From Deltaproteobacteria bacterium (GTDB lineage: Bacteria > Bdellovibrionota > FAC87 > UBA2466): 64,000 nt of DNA. Shown piece after piece: positions 52,185-60,049 of this stretch; position 1 is the first letter of the stretch; the number at the start of each line of letters is the position of its first letter. A program made the position numbers and the translations under genes. Below the pieces are notes generated by a model, which saw only the letters and a list, made by a program, of their open reading frames with translations, was not told the origin of the DNA and ran no database searches. The stretch spans positions 1-64,000 of the forward strand of contig JACPWY010000013.1 in assembly GCA_016196825.1 (NCBI GenBank), read 5' to 3'.

Positions 52185-52881
52185 CCAAGACTTCGCGGTG
52201 ATAGGCGCTGTAGATGAGGAGGCTTTGCTTGTTAGGATCGATAGCATCTTTGATCAAAACCCTGGTCAGCCGTTTGGCACCCAGGATGTCTTTGGCTTCC
52301 GAATACTCACCAGTCTTTAAGAGTTTGCCGGAAATAGCATAGAATTCAGCGCGGATTGGTTGACCCTCGCGTGTGGTCACGAGGCGGACGTGACGGTAGG
52401 CTGCCGTTTTTGAGTTAGCGGTGAGAAAAAGGCGCACCTCCTTCTTATCCGCGCGTTCAATCTTGGCCGAGTAGTCGCGGGCAAACTGGGTGCGGGCAAT
52501 GTCGCCATTAGAGACTTCGCCCGTGAGCCGCCCCTGTAGGCTCACCTGGGTGGGGCGCTTCAGCGAGGGCAGAAACATCCACAATGTGCTGGCCATGAGA
52601 AGTTTACGGCCTGCAAGCCGGGCGGGCGCAATCGTCTCTACCAGAACGGACCGCCCCTCCTTGGAGAAGACCCGGTAGATATTTTCCCTCAGAAGCTGTT
52701 TGCGCAGATAGTCCTTCACGTTTACTTGAAACGAAAACGTCCCGGTGGGGGCTCGGAACTCGTCCACGATTTTGAGCAACCTGGCTCCAGTCATCTTGGG
52801 CGCTGGTGAAGCGTGTGTGATTATTGAAAAAAGGAGGGCAACGAGCAGAGGTCTGAGGAGGGTGTTGAACATCCTTTTCAT
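52147..52881 (-). CDS. Outer-membrane lipoprotein-sorting (LolA-like) family protein
   Basis: From ATG 52881 the protein is 244 residues. After a signal peptide (LLVALLFSIITHASPA) it has the PF17131-like pattern: VDEFRAPTGTFSFQVNV, ENIYRVFSKEGRSVLVETIAPARLAGRKLLM, STLWMFLPSLKRPTQVSL and LTANSKTAAYRHVRLVTTREGQPIRAEFY. These proteins share the LolA fold and are often encoded with exporters. With the ABC pair and the porin it suggests a module that moves lipid or lipoprotein between membranes. Confidence 0.8.
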   Translation of the reverse strand: MKRMFNTLLRPLLVALLFSIITHASPAPKMTGARLLKIVDEFRAPTGTFSFQVNVKDYLRKQLLRENIYRVFSKEGRSVLVETIAPARLAGRKLLMASTLWMFLPSLKRPTQVSLQGRLTGEVSNGDIARTQFARDYSAKIERADKKEVRLFLTANSKTAAYRHVRLVTTREGQPIRAEFYAISGKLLKTGEYSEAKDILGAKRLTRVLIKDAIDPNKQSLLIYSAYHREVLDDSFFDKESLVE

Positions 52882-52906
52882 TTTACCGCCTTCTCGGCTT
52901 GATTCG

Positions 52907-53353
52907 ATGTGTCGTTTTCGATATTGGTTTGGAGTGGTTTCCCCCTTTTCCAACATATTGCGCGTGGTTTTGCCCACGTTCCTGGTGATGTATGCCTTCG
53001 CGGGAGGGGCTTTCAACGTAGAGCCGCGTCATCGGCAGGTTTTTGGGGATAAGAACTACTTTATGGAGCTTTGGTTTGATGGCAATCCGGCGTTGCCGCG
53101 TCAGTCGCTCATTCCGTACTTGAGATTTCAGGGTGAGCTCATCTCCGACAAGACCACGCGGAAAGTGACCGGGTATCTTGCGCGTCGCATGGGAAAGCCC
53201 ACCTACCACCTCCGAGTTGGCCATGAAATCTGGGAGGGGGCGCTCAAGACTGTCCCCGACTCGTGCGATGGATTTCTGGAAATTTCCGATCTTCGGACGG
53301 GGCGCGCCGTGTCGCCCGCTCGCCTCAAAGCCGGCTTTTGTGCCGATATCTAA
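52907..53353 (+). CDS. Protein of unknown function, probably membrane-anchored or exported
   Basis: The ORF from ATG 52907 encodes 148 residues with a hydrophobic N-terminal segment (ILRVVLPTFLVMYAFAGGAF) that could be a signal or anchor. The rest looks like a small alpha/beta domain. It is divergent from the LolA-like gene with only 25 bp between the starts, so a later start near the hydrophobic segment is possible. The last 15 bp approach the convergent peptide-binding lipoprotein gene. No family recognised. Confidence 0.5.
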   Translation: MCRFRYWFGVVSPFSNILRVVLPTFLVMYAFAGGAFNVEPRHRQVFGDKNYFMELWFDGNPALPRQSLIPYLRFQGELISDKTTRKVTGYLARRMGKPTYHLRVGHEIWEGALKTVPDSCDGFLEISDLRTGRAVSPARLKAGFCADI

Positions 53354-53367
53354 ATCCAACTCAGGGA

Positions 53368-54693
53368 TTAAAGATGCGCGACTTTCAACAGATTCCAGCC
53401 GCCATAGGGTGAAGGTTCAATAGTCAAATTGTCGCGGACCGCGTTGAAGGAGGATCTGCGGGCCAAGAGTGTGACGCGCAGTTGAGTCTCCAGGGTGGCT
53501 AAAGCTTGGTCATAGATTTCCTTAAGCCATTCCGCCGACGGCGACACGACAATCGCCGAAGGAGCGTCTACGAGAGGAAATTCACGTGGCCACAGATAGG
53601 GATTGGTCGGGGGCTGAATGACGCTGATTAATGAAAAATGCGATTCGGCGCCCGCGGGTCGGAGCTCGACCTCGATCGGAAAACTGCGTTCCCACTGGGC
53701 CTTCAGGTTGAGAGCGAGTTCCTTGAGGCCCTCTTGATAGCTCAGAGCGAGTTTCTTCAGGCCCAGGCCGCCGCTCCCCCGGGTTGATGGCTTGGGATTG
53801 AGAAGTACCATTAGATTTGCAGAGGTGAGAGCCAAATCCTTGGCCGACAGAGAATCGATTAGCCTGCGGCGCACGTCGATCAGAGGGTCGGGGCGGACCC
53901 CGTTGGCGCGCAAAACGATGAGCTGATTGAGAGGGCGTTGCACGGGGCGAGTCCCTTTCTGGAGTAACATGGTGGGGAGATCCTCGCTCAGGTCGTAATC
54001 ATCCGACAGTGCCCTCTGCACTCGCTTCGTGCGATCTCTGGTGGCCCGGATGATCAGATGAAGGTTCGCGTTGAGCGGGTCGTGGTACAGAGGAGAGGGG
54101 TCGAGCTGCCACTCATCATTCGAAATCTGGATCGTGTGAAAGGGGCCCAGGAGATGGTGATTCGGTCCGGAGCGACTGGGCCAATACTCGGGGCAGGCCA
54201 GTGTGTGAAGAAAAAGCGGAGCGGGTTCGGAAAACGAAAACTCAAGGAGGCGATCGTCCACCGCTCGAATGGCTATGGGGCGAATGAATGGGGGGCGAGC
54301 GCTGGAAATTTCGCGGCACGGGATTTTCTGGGATCGGAATCGGCTCGTGAGATCCTCGGCCACCTCCTTCGCCGTGAGAAAGTGGCCGTCAAGGCCGCGG
54401 CAATCTTTCATTCTCACTCTCAAAATATGTGGATTCTCAAATTCCCACGAGGAGGCCATGGCGGGCTCAACGGTGACTCTTCCATCCGAAAATCGGAAGC
54501 GGGTCAACCCTTCGTGGAGGAGTTGAAAGATCGCAGGATGATTGATGGCGCCTTCGATATTGCTCGGCAGGGCTGATGTATTCCACGTGATCGTCCGTTC
54601 AACCAGTTTTGGTGGGCGGGAAATCGTGTTGTGGCAAGACGAGGCGGTTGCGATCGCGACCGTCAAGAAAAAAAACTTTGTGATCTCTGCCAT
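53368..54693 (-). CDS. Peptide-binding lipoprotein, extracellular solute-binding family 5
   Basis: From ATG 54693 the 441-residue protein has a lipoprotein signal (FFFLTVAIATASSC, Cys at about 20). Matches to SBP_bac_5 include ITWNTSALPSNIEGAINHPAIFQLLHEGLTRF, VEPAMASSWEFENPHILRVRMK, and DGHFLTAKEVAEDLTSRF, where the family normally has 'DG..fta.DV..s..r'. Such proteins deliver oligopeptides to ABC importers. No permease or ATPase of that type is adjacent, so it would have to work with a distant transporter. Confidence 0.83.
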   Translation of the reverse strand: MAEITKFFFLTVAIATASSCHNTISRPPKLVERTITWNTSALPSNIEGAINHPAIFQLLHEGLTRFRFSDGRVTVEPAMASSWEFENPHILRVRMKDCRGLDGHFLTAKEVAEDLTSRFRSQKIPCREISSARPPFIRPIAIRAVDDRLLEFSFSEPAPLFLHTLACPEYWPSRSGPNHHLLGPFHTIQISNDEWQLDPSPLYHDPLNANLHLIIRATRDRTKRVQRALSDDYDLSEDLPTMLLQKGTRPVQRPLNQLIVLRANGVRPDPLIDVRRRLIDSLSAKDLALTSANLMVLLNPKPSTRGSGGLGLKKLALSYQEGLKELALNLKAQWERSFPIEVELRPAGAESHFSLISVIQPPTNPYLWPREFPLVDAPSAIVVSPSAEWLKEIYDQALATLETQLRVTLLARRSSFNAVRDNLTIEPSPYGGWNLLKVAHL

Positions 54694-54800
54694 TTCCGAA
54701 TCGAGTCTAACATGAAAAGGTTTGACCGGGTCTAAGCGCTTTGTTAAAAGCACAACAGTTTCAAGCGGTTTAGAAAATAATTCTTACATCAGGAGGCTAA

Positions 54801-55073
54801 ATGAATAAGGCGGAATTAGTTGATCAGTTGACGGCGGAGTTGGGTCTGACGAAAGCCGATTGCGAAAGAGTTTTGGATTCTGCGATCGAGAACATCAAGA
54901 AGACTGTGAAAAAAGGCGGTGATGTGACGCTAGTGGGATTCGGCACCTTCACCCGTTCCAAGCGCAAAGCTCGCATTGGTCGTAATCCGCAGACCGGTAG
55001 CGAGATCAAGATTCCGGCTTGCACTGTTCCGAAGTTCCGTCCGGGGAAGGCTTTCAAGGAGTTCTTGAACTAA
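54801..55073 (+). CDS. hup: HU-family nucleoid protein
   Basis: The 90-residue protein has the HU/IHF pattern: MNKAELVDQL, helix GLTKADCERVLDSAIENI, GFGTFTRSKRKARIGRNPQTG, and PKFRPGKAFKE. The GRNPQTG segment is the DNA-contacting arm tip. HU bends DNA and organises the nucleoid. The ATG follows CAGGAGG. It is a single gene between two minus-strand genes. Confidence 0.95.
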   Translation: MNKAELVDQLTAELGLTKADCERVLDSAIENIKKTVKKGGDVTLVGFGTFTRSKRKARIGRNPQTGSEIKIPACTVPKFRPGKAFKEFLN

Positions 55074-55078
55074 GAGTT

Positions 55079-56449
55079 TCAACGGGGAAGAGAGAGCCGC
55101 GCGGCATCTCGTACGGCTAACATGTGGGCTCTCTCTTCGCCTCCGAACGTTCCCGTTACAATATCTTCTAATTTATAGCGTGCCTGACTGAAAATCGGTT
55201 CAGCTTTCGCGCAGTGCTGAACCAGAAACCGCGTGCCTCCTCGTTCGTCAATGGCCGCCCAATGGCCTGGTGCAATGACGAGTAAGATGCGATCGGAAAC
55301 GGGATCCCGATAGCCCTGGATTCTCTGCAGGGGAGACCGTTCGCGGACGAGTGCCGCCAGTTCTCCGGCCAGCCGCAGTGGCGCTGAGAGAACAACGATC
55401 CCCTTCAATTTCTGGACTGCCAAAAGCGAACTCACAAACTGGGCGGTGTAATATTTTTTCAGCGGCCCCGTAACCGGCGGGGGCAAGTCGGCAATTATGA
55501 TATCGAAGCGTCCATCCTGCCTTTGTAACCAATCAAAAGGAGTGGCAACCACAGTCTTGGTGCGAGTACTTCGCATTGAATCAAGATTGTAGGATCGGAA
55601 TACTGCGTTCTCGCGGGCCAACCTTTGGAGCGCACGATCTGGGTCGATGACTTTGACGTGTCGCACACTCTTCAAGGCGAGCAGATTTCGTACAATCATT
55701 CCATCTCCCCCGAAGAGGACCAGTGCATTTTCTAGGAGCTGTTTGTTGTGTTCGGCCAGCGCAGTGGGAATGGCGGTGGTGCACGAGTGGCGTTGGATCT
55801 CCGAAGCGCTGACAAATCGAGGCACGCCGTTCACCAAAAGAGTGTGTCCGGTGCTGAAGCTCGATGTGGGAATTGCCACCAGTGAGTAACGGTTGTTGGT
55901 TTGATCGCTGACCCAAGCATTTGAAGGAAGCAGGAATGCAGCTGCGGTCAAGCCCAACAGGGCCAGTGATCCCAAGCTTGCCCATGTGTTTCTGAGTGCC
56001 CACCAGGTTGTGACGAGCGAAAAGGCCATGGTTGAGAGGCCGATCAGGGCGGCCATAGTAGTGTGAGGGAGCGCGTGGAGGTCGCCCAGGTGGAAGAGTC
56101 CGGTGAAGATGAGAAGAACAGTGCCCAGCGGGAGCGCCCTTTGCGGAGGAGTGAGAAGAGTGCGCACGAGAAAGAGTGCTGAGAATGTGGTGAACAGGCC
56201 TAAAGCGCCGGCGTGCAGCAGAACGAGGCGCGTGATGGGGAGAATCGCCGTGAGGGTGGCACCTGAAAGGAGCAGCTGGTGAAAAGGGGGAAGCCGTTTG
56301 GGCTTTATTATCGTCGATAAAATGAGAGCGGTTGCGGCCACCAGGCCGACCAGTGCGAAGCTTTGGCTCGAGCGAGCAGAGTAAGGGATGACGCTAGCGG
56401 CGGCTGTGATCCACAAGGCGCTCGCTAGGAGTGTGAAGATTCTGGACAT
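55079..56449 (-). CDS. Membrane-anchored spermidine-synthase-like protein
   Basis: From ATG 56449 the 456-residue protein has about seven membrane helices in the first 210 residues, then a spermidine-synthase-like Rossmann domain: NNRYSLVAI, LVNGVPRFVSASE, LVLFGGDGMIVRNLL (the GGDG cofactor motif), VIDPDRALQRLARENAVF and FDIIIADLPPP. Membrane-fused aminopropyltransferase homologues of this kind are known in proteobacteria. The substrate is unproven, but agmatine/putrescine genes occur elsewhere in the window (20.9-22.3 kb). The start overlaps the upstream membrane gene by 25 bp. Confidence 0.75.
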   Translation of the reverse strand: MSRIFTLLASALWITAAASVIPYSARSSQSFALVGLVAATALILSTIIKPKRLPPFHQLLLSGATLTAILPITRLVLLHAGALGLFTTFSALFLVRTLLTPPQRALPLGTVLLIFTGLFHLGDLHALPHTTMAALIGLSTMAFSLVTTWWALRNTWASLGSLALLGLTAAAFLLPSNAWVSDQTNNRYSLVAIPTSSFSTGHTLLVNGVPRFVSASEIQRHSCTTAIPTALAEHNKQLLENALVLFGGDGMIVRNLLALKSVRHVKVIDPDRALQRLARENAVFRSYNLDSMRSTRTKTVVATPFDWLQRQDGRFDIIIADLPPPVTGPLKKYYTAQFVSSLLAVQKLKGIVVLSAPLRLAGELAALVRERSPLQRIQGYRDPVSDRILLVIAPGHWAAIDERGGTRFLVQHCAKAEPIFSQARYKLEDIVTGTFGGEERAHMLAVRDAARLSLPR

Positions 56450-56895
56450 AGGGGGTTCAAAACGGCCCAAAGGTTGTGTGCGAAATGGGCGGCGAAAAGG
56501 GCGCCCGTTGTAAGGCAGAATTCCGCCCAGTTGTGTCCCGGGGGGAACACGAGGAGAAAAGCGAGCGGAAGAAGTACCGGGAGAGCTGTGAATCGTGCAT
56601 CGCCCGAAATCTTCGGAAGGAGAAGCCCGTGTGCCACTCCCACGGAAATGAGCCAAAACAGAGGCAGAGTCGACGGGTAAAGCGCAAGACTCAGGCACGC
56701 GAGCGTCAGCCACATGAGGGCGAAGGGTCGGAGCGAGGGACGGGAGACGAGTTGGCCGGTGCCCAGGCCGATGAGGGCGAAGGCCAGGAGGCCGATGGGG
56801 CCTAGGCGGTCCAAAAGGGGGATGAGCGTGCGAAAAATGAGCGCGGTCTGGACGCCGGTGGCGATCAGATACGCCAAGCGAGAGAGGGTGATCAT
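56425..56895 (-). CDS. Small integral membrane protein, probable partner of the spermidine-synthase-like protein
   Basis: From ATG 56895 the 156-residue protein has about five membrane helices and little soluble sequence (ALIGLGTGQLVSR, LMWLTLACLSLALYP, FWLISVGVAHGLLLP). It ends inside the next gene (25-bp overlap), so the two are translated together. In related operons the first membrane half of such enzymes is a separate short gene, so it may form a complex with the next protein. No family recognised with certainty. Confidence 0.6.
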   Translation of the reverse strand: MITLSRLAYLIATGVQTALIFRTLIPLLDRLGPIGLLAFALIGLGTGQLVSRPSLRPFALMWLTLACLSLALYPSTLPLFWLISVGVAHGLLLPKISGDARFTALPVLLPLAFLLVFPPGHNWAEFCLTTGALFAAHFAHNLWAVLNPLCPESSHS

Positions 56896-56920
56896 ACGAT
56901 TTTTTGGGGGGACTTTTACA

Positions 56921-56929
56921 AGTATAACA
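56921..56929 (-). promoter_or_regulatory. Extended -10 promoter of the spermidine-synthase-like operon
   Basis: On the minus strand TGTTATACT fits the extended -10 TGnTATAmT. It lies about 25 bp before the 56895 start codon. No -35 is visible. Confidence 0.4.
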
Positions 56930-56950
56930 CGGTAGGGTACTGAAATCGGA

Positions 56951-57664
56951 GTGGTTTTCTGGCTCAAAATTATCGCGACCTTCGTCTGGATCTTCTTAGC
57001 ATCGTTTCTCATCACCCCCGTCATATTCCTGTTCTTCAATCGTCTCGAATTTCTTTCTCGGCTGGTAAAGGTGTGGGCCTGGGGAGCTCGGGTGATAGCT
57101 GGGGTTCGGGTCAACAGAGAAGGAGACCCGCTGCCCGAGGGGAAGCCCTATCTCCTTTTTGCGAACCATCAGAGCGGTTTTGACATCATTGTCTTTTCAA
57201 CGGTCACGCCCAATAAAGCCACCGTGGTGGCCAAGCGTGAGCTCAAGAAGATCCCGGTCATCGGCTGGTTCTTCACTCGAGGCGGGGCGGTGCTCATCGA
57301 TCGGAGTGATCGGGCCCAGGCGATCAATGATCTCAGTGATGCGGCAGCGCGAGTTGCTCGCGATGGTCTCGGGGTAGCGTTTGCCCCGGAAGGGACTCGA
57401 AATCCCACAGCCGAGCGACTACTCCCCTTCAAGAAGGGTGGGTTCTATCTCGCCGTGAAGGGGCAGTTCCCCATCTATCCAGTCGTTTGCAGTCGTATTC
57501 GTTCGGTTGTCAGTTTTGAGGAGCGACGTTTGGGGCCGGGACAGGTGACGCTTAGGCGCTTGCCTCCAATTGAGACCAAGGGCCTTACAGCGGATGACAT
57601 TCCCGCGTTGATGGAGCGGGTTCACCGCATTATGCAGTCTGCCTTCGAAGACTTGAACAGGTAG
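56951..57664 (+). CDS. plsC: 1-acyl-sn-glycerol-3-phosphate acyltransferase
   Basis: The 237-residue protein starts at GTG 56951. It has an N-terminal membrane segment and the acyltransferase motifs NHQSGFD (HxxxxD) near residue 73 and FAPEGTRNP near residue 143, with a GGFYLAVKG block in between. PlsC adds the second acyl chain to make phosphatidic acid at the inner membrane. The length is normal. A 7-bp AT-rich inverted repeat (AGGAAAA..TTTTCCT) lies just after the stop. Confidence 0.92.
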   Translation: MVFWLKIIATFVWIFLASFLITPVIFLFFNRLEFLSRLVKVWAWGARVIAGVRVNREGDPLPEGKPYLLFANHQSGFDIIVFSTVTPNKATVVAKRELKKIPVIGWFFTRGGAVLIDRSDRAQAINDLSDAAARVARDGLGVAFAPEGTRNPTAERLLPFKKGGFYLAVKGQFPIYPVVCSRIRSVVSFEERRLGPGQVTLRRLPPIETKGLTADDIPALMERVHRIMQSAFEDLNR

Positions 57665-57738
57665 GAAAAATTTTCCTAACTAGGAAAAAATGGCTCTCTT
57701 GGGGTGAGGGAAGGGGGCCTCACAGCCTGGCGGCGAAT

Positions 57739-57754
57739 TGGCCCGGTGTTTGCA
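57739..57754 (+). promoter_or_regulatory. Sigma-54 promoter of the flgF operon
   Basis: TGGCCCGGTGTTTGCA matches the -24/-12 consensus TGGCACGnnnnTTGCW with one mismatch, and the GG and GC elements have the correct spacing. The expected start is near 57765, about 35 bp before the flgF ATG. Sigma-54 control of rod and hook genes is known in several flagellated bacteria. Confidence 0.7.
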
Positions 57755-57800
57755 ATCTCTCTTATCGGTTAATCGCTTCTCAAACTTGAGAGGTCTTCAC

Positions 57801-58628
57801 ATGGACAAAGGAATATTCACAGCTCTTTCGGGCGGCATTGCCAAGGGACATGAATTAGAGCTAGTGGCCAACAATCTGGCCAACGCCAACACCCCGGGCT
57901 TTCGGCGCGATGTTGGCACGTTCAATGAATACATGACTGAGCTAAGGCGACAGGATTCGGTCGAGGGACTTCAGCGCGAAATCACAGCCGAGACGCTCCT
58001 GGACGGTCGTCCCGCCGGAGACAAGAGCTTCGTTGAGATGGATGGCACCTACACAAGTTTCAAACAGGGCACTGTGTATCGCACCGGACGAAGTCTTGAT
58101 GTAGCGATCGAGGGCAAGGGATTTCTCGAGGTGCTGACACCTTCGGGCATTCGATACACACGACAGGGCAACCTCTCATTGGGAGCCGACGGCACGCTGG
58201 TCACCGCCAATGGGTACCCGGTCTTGAGTGGTCGTAGGCAAAAAGCAGGGGAGGGTGCCTTTGGAGATCAAGAGGCCCAGGGGCGCGTGATCACTTTGAA
58301 GGAGGGTGATGTCCGAATTGCCGAGGACGGTAGTATCTATCAGAACAACGCCCCCATTGGCTCATTGTCTGTCGTCGAGTTCAAAGAGGATCAATGGCTG
58401 GAAAAGGTGGGTAACGCTTATTTCCGAAACGTCCACCCCGACAACGCCAATGACACCACGGAAAACACGAGAGTTCATCAAAGCTTTTTGGAAGGCTCGA
58501 ATGTGAACGCAGTCAGTGAGATGACCAAACTCATTGAGATCACACGAGCCTATGAGTCGCACATGCAGGCAATTAAGACCTATCAAGACATGGATAAGAA
58601 ATCAGCTAACGACATTGCAAAGGGGTAA
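57801..58628 (+). CDS. flgF: Flagellar basal-body rod protein FlgF
   Basis: The ATG at 57801 follows AGAGG and gives 275 residues. The N-terminal rod motif LVANNLANANTPGFRRD, the mid-protein VAIEGKGFLEVLTPSGIRYTRQG and the C-terminal EMTKLIEITRAYESHMQAIKTYQDMD are those of rod/hook proteins; order before flgG and overall length suggest FlgF. It forms part of the proximal rod in the periplasm. An upstream in-frame start at 57738 would overlap the promoter. Confidence 0.9.
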   Translation: MDKGIFTALSGGIAKGHELELVANNLANANTPGFRRDVGTFNEYMTELRRQDSVEGLQREITAETLLDGRPAGDKSFVEMDGTYTSFKQGTVYRTGRSLDVAIEGKGFLEVLTPSGIRYTRQGNLSLGADGTLVTANGYPVLSGRRQKAGEGAFGDQEAQGRVITLKEGDVRIAEDGSIYQNNAPIGSLSVVEFKEDQWLEKVGNAYFRNVHPDNANDTTENTRVHQSFLEGSNVNAVSEMTKLIEITRAYESHMQAIKTYQDMDKKSANDIAKG

Positions 58629-58631
58629 TGA

Positions 58632-59414
58632 ATGGTTGGCGCATTAAAGACGGCTGCCTCAGGGATGGAGGCCCAGCTTTCCCAGATTGATCATATCTCA
58701 AACAACATCGCCAACGTGAACACGACCGGCTACAAGCGTTCGCGGGCCGAGTTTCAGGACCTTCTCTACGAGACGACGCAGGAACCAGGGGCCAACACCT
58801 CCGCACTCACCCAATCGCCGCTGGGGATTCAACGGGGGATGGGAGTTCGGGTGGCCGGCACGCAGAGAAACTTTGAGATGGGGGCGCCGACACACACGCA
58901 GCGCGATCTCGACATGTTGATCCGAGGCGAGGGGTTTTTTGTCGTTCAGCTGCCCAACGGCCAGGCCGCATATCGTCGTGACGGCACTTTCCACAAAGCG
59001 CCCTCGGGTCGAGTGGAAACTGTGGAGGGGTATCCGCTCCTTCCCGAGGTCACTATTCCGCCCAACGCAAAGACGATCCAGGTTTCGGAGGAGGGGGCTA
59101 TTCACGCCGTGATCTCCGAGATGGAAAAGGTCCAAATTGGCCAGGTTCAGCTCGCCACCTTTGTGAACAATGGCGGACTCAAGGCCATGGGGAAAAACCT
59201 TTATCTGGAAACGGCGGGCAGCGGAGCCGCGAATCTGTCGAGCCCCGGTGATGGCGTCACTGGGCATGTGATGCAACACTTTCTCGAGTCATCAAACGTT
59301 GAGGTGATGCGCGAGATGACCGACATGATCGCCGCCCAACGCGCCTATGAGATGAACTCGAAAGTCATTCAAACGGTGGACCAGATGCTCCAACACACGG
59401 TGAACGTGCGATGA
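58632..59414 (+). CDS. flgG: Flagellar distal rod protein FlgG
   Basis: The 260-residue protein starts MVGALKTAASGMEAQ, has ISNNIANVNTTGYKRSRAEFQDLLYE, the mid-domain LDMLIRGEGFFVVQLPNGQAAYRRDGTF and the C-terminal SNVEVMREMTDMIAAQRAYEMNSKVIQTVDQML. All are FlgG features and the length matches. It begins 3 bp after flgF, and its stop overlaps flgA by 4 bp (ATGA). Confidence 0.96.
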   Translation: MVGALKTAASGMEAQLSQIDHISNNIANVNTTGYKRSRAEFQDLLYETTQEPGANTSALTQSPLGIQRGMGVRVAGTQRNFEMGAPTHTQRDLDMLIRGEGFFVVQLPNGQAAYRRDGTFHKAPSGRVETVEGYPLLPEVTIPPNAKTIQVSEEGAIHAVISEMEKVQIGQVQLATFVNNGGLKAMGKNLYLETAGSGAANLSSPGDGVTGHVMQHFLESSNVEVMREMTDMIAAQRAYEMNSKVIQTVDQMLQHTVNVR

Positions 59415-60049
59415 TTTTGGTTTTTCTCTTCAATACACTCCTGATGGCCGGTCCCCATCCGCTTGAGAAGGCGATTCGGGAAAAGGGTTGGTGCACCCAC
59501 GGCCTGGGGATCGAGAAATTGGCGACTTCTCGTCGGTGGATCTCGACTCCCGCTGAAAGAGTGGTCGTTCTCACGGATCCGCCCATTGGGACCGTGCGAT
59601 TTGAGGTGGCGGGAACGCATGTGAGCGGCACGGCTTACGTCACGTGTCGGGAGATGGTGGCGGCAGCCGTTAAGGATCTTGGGCCCGGCGAGGCGTTCAC
59701 CCCCGAGAATGTGAAATGGGTGGAAAACGATGTGGCTTTTCTCTCGCGATCGGGGTTTTTTCGCGCCCCAGAGGAGTTGCGGAATCTGGAAAGCCGAGGG
59801 TTCATTCGCGCGGGCACCGTTCTCTCACGGATGCAGGTGCAGAATGCCCGTTGGGTCGTCGCTGGCTCGCCGGTCGAAATAATTCACCAGGGGCCGAGTC
59901 TTAAGATCACAGCACGTGGCAAGGCCCTTCAGTCTGGGAGCCGCAATGATTGGATTCGAGTTGAGAATTTTCAAACCCACAAGATGGTTCTGGCTCAGGT
60001 GGTACAGCCTTCAACAGTGATGACCCGAGGAAGCCATGCTGCGAACTAG
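59411..60049 (+). CDS. flgA: Flagellar P-ring assembly chaperone FlgA
   Basis: The 212-residue protein has a short export signal (MILVFLFNTLLMAG) and a C-terminal SAF/FlgA domain: RGFIRAGTVLSRMQVQNARWVVAGSPVEIIHQGPSLKITARGKALQSGS followed by WIRVENFQTHKMVLAQVV. FlgA helps FlgI form the P-ring in the periplasm. It overlaps flgG by ATGA. Its TAG stop (60047-60049) lies in the CTAG that begins palindromic element D, so the stop is unchanged by the insertion. Confidence 0.9.
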   Translation: MILVFLFNTLLMAGPHPLEKAIREKGWCTHGLGIEKLATSRRWISTPAERVVVLTDPPIGTVRFEVAGTHVSGTAYVTCREMVAAAVKDLGPGEAFTPENVKWVENDVAFLSRSGFFRAPEELRNLESRGFIRAGTVLSRMQVQNARWVVAGSPVEIIHQGPSLKITARGKALQSGSRNDWIRVENFQTHKMVLAQVVQPSTVMTRGSHAAN

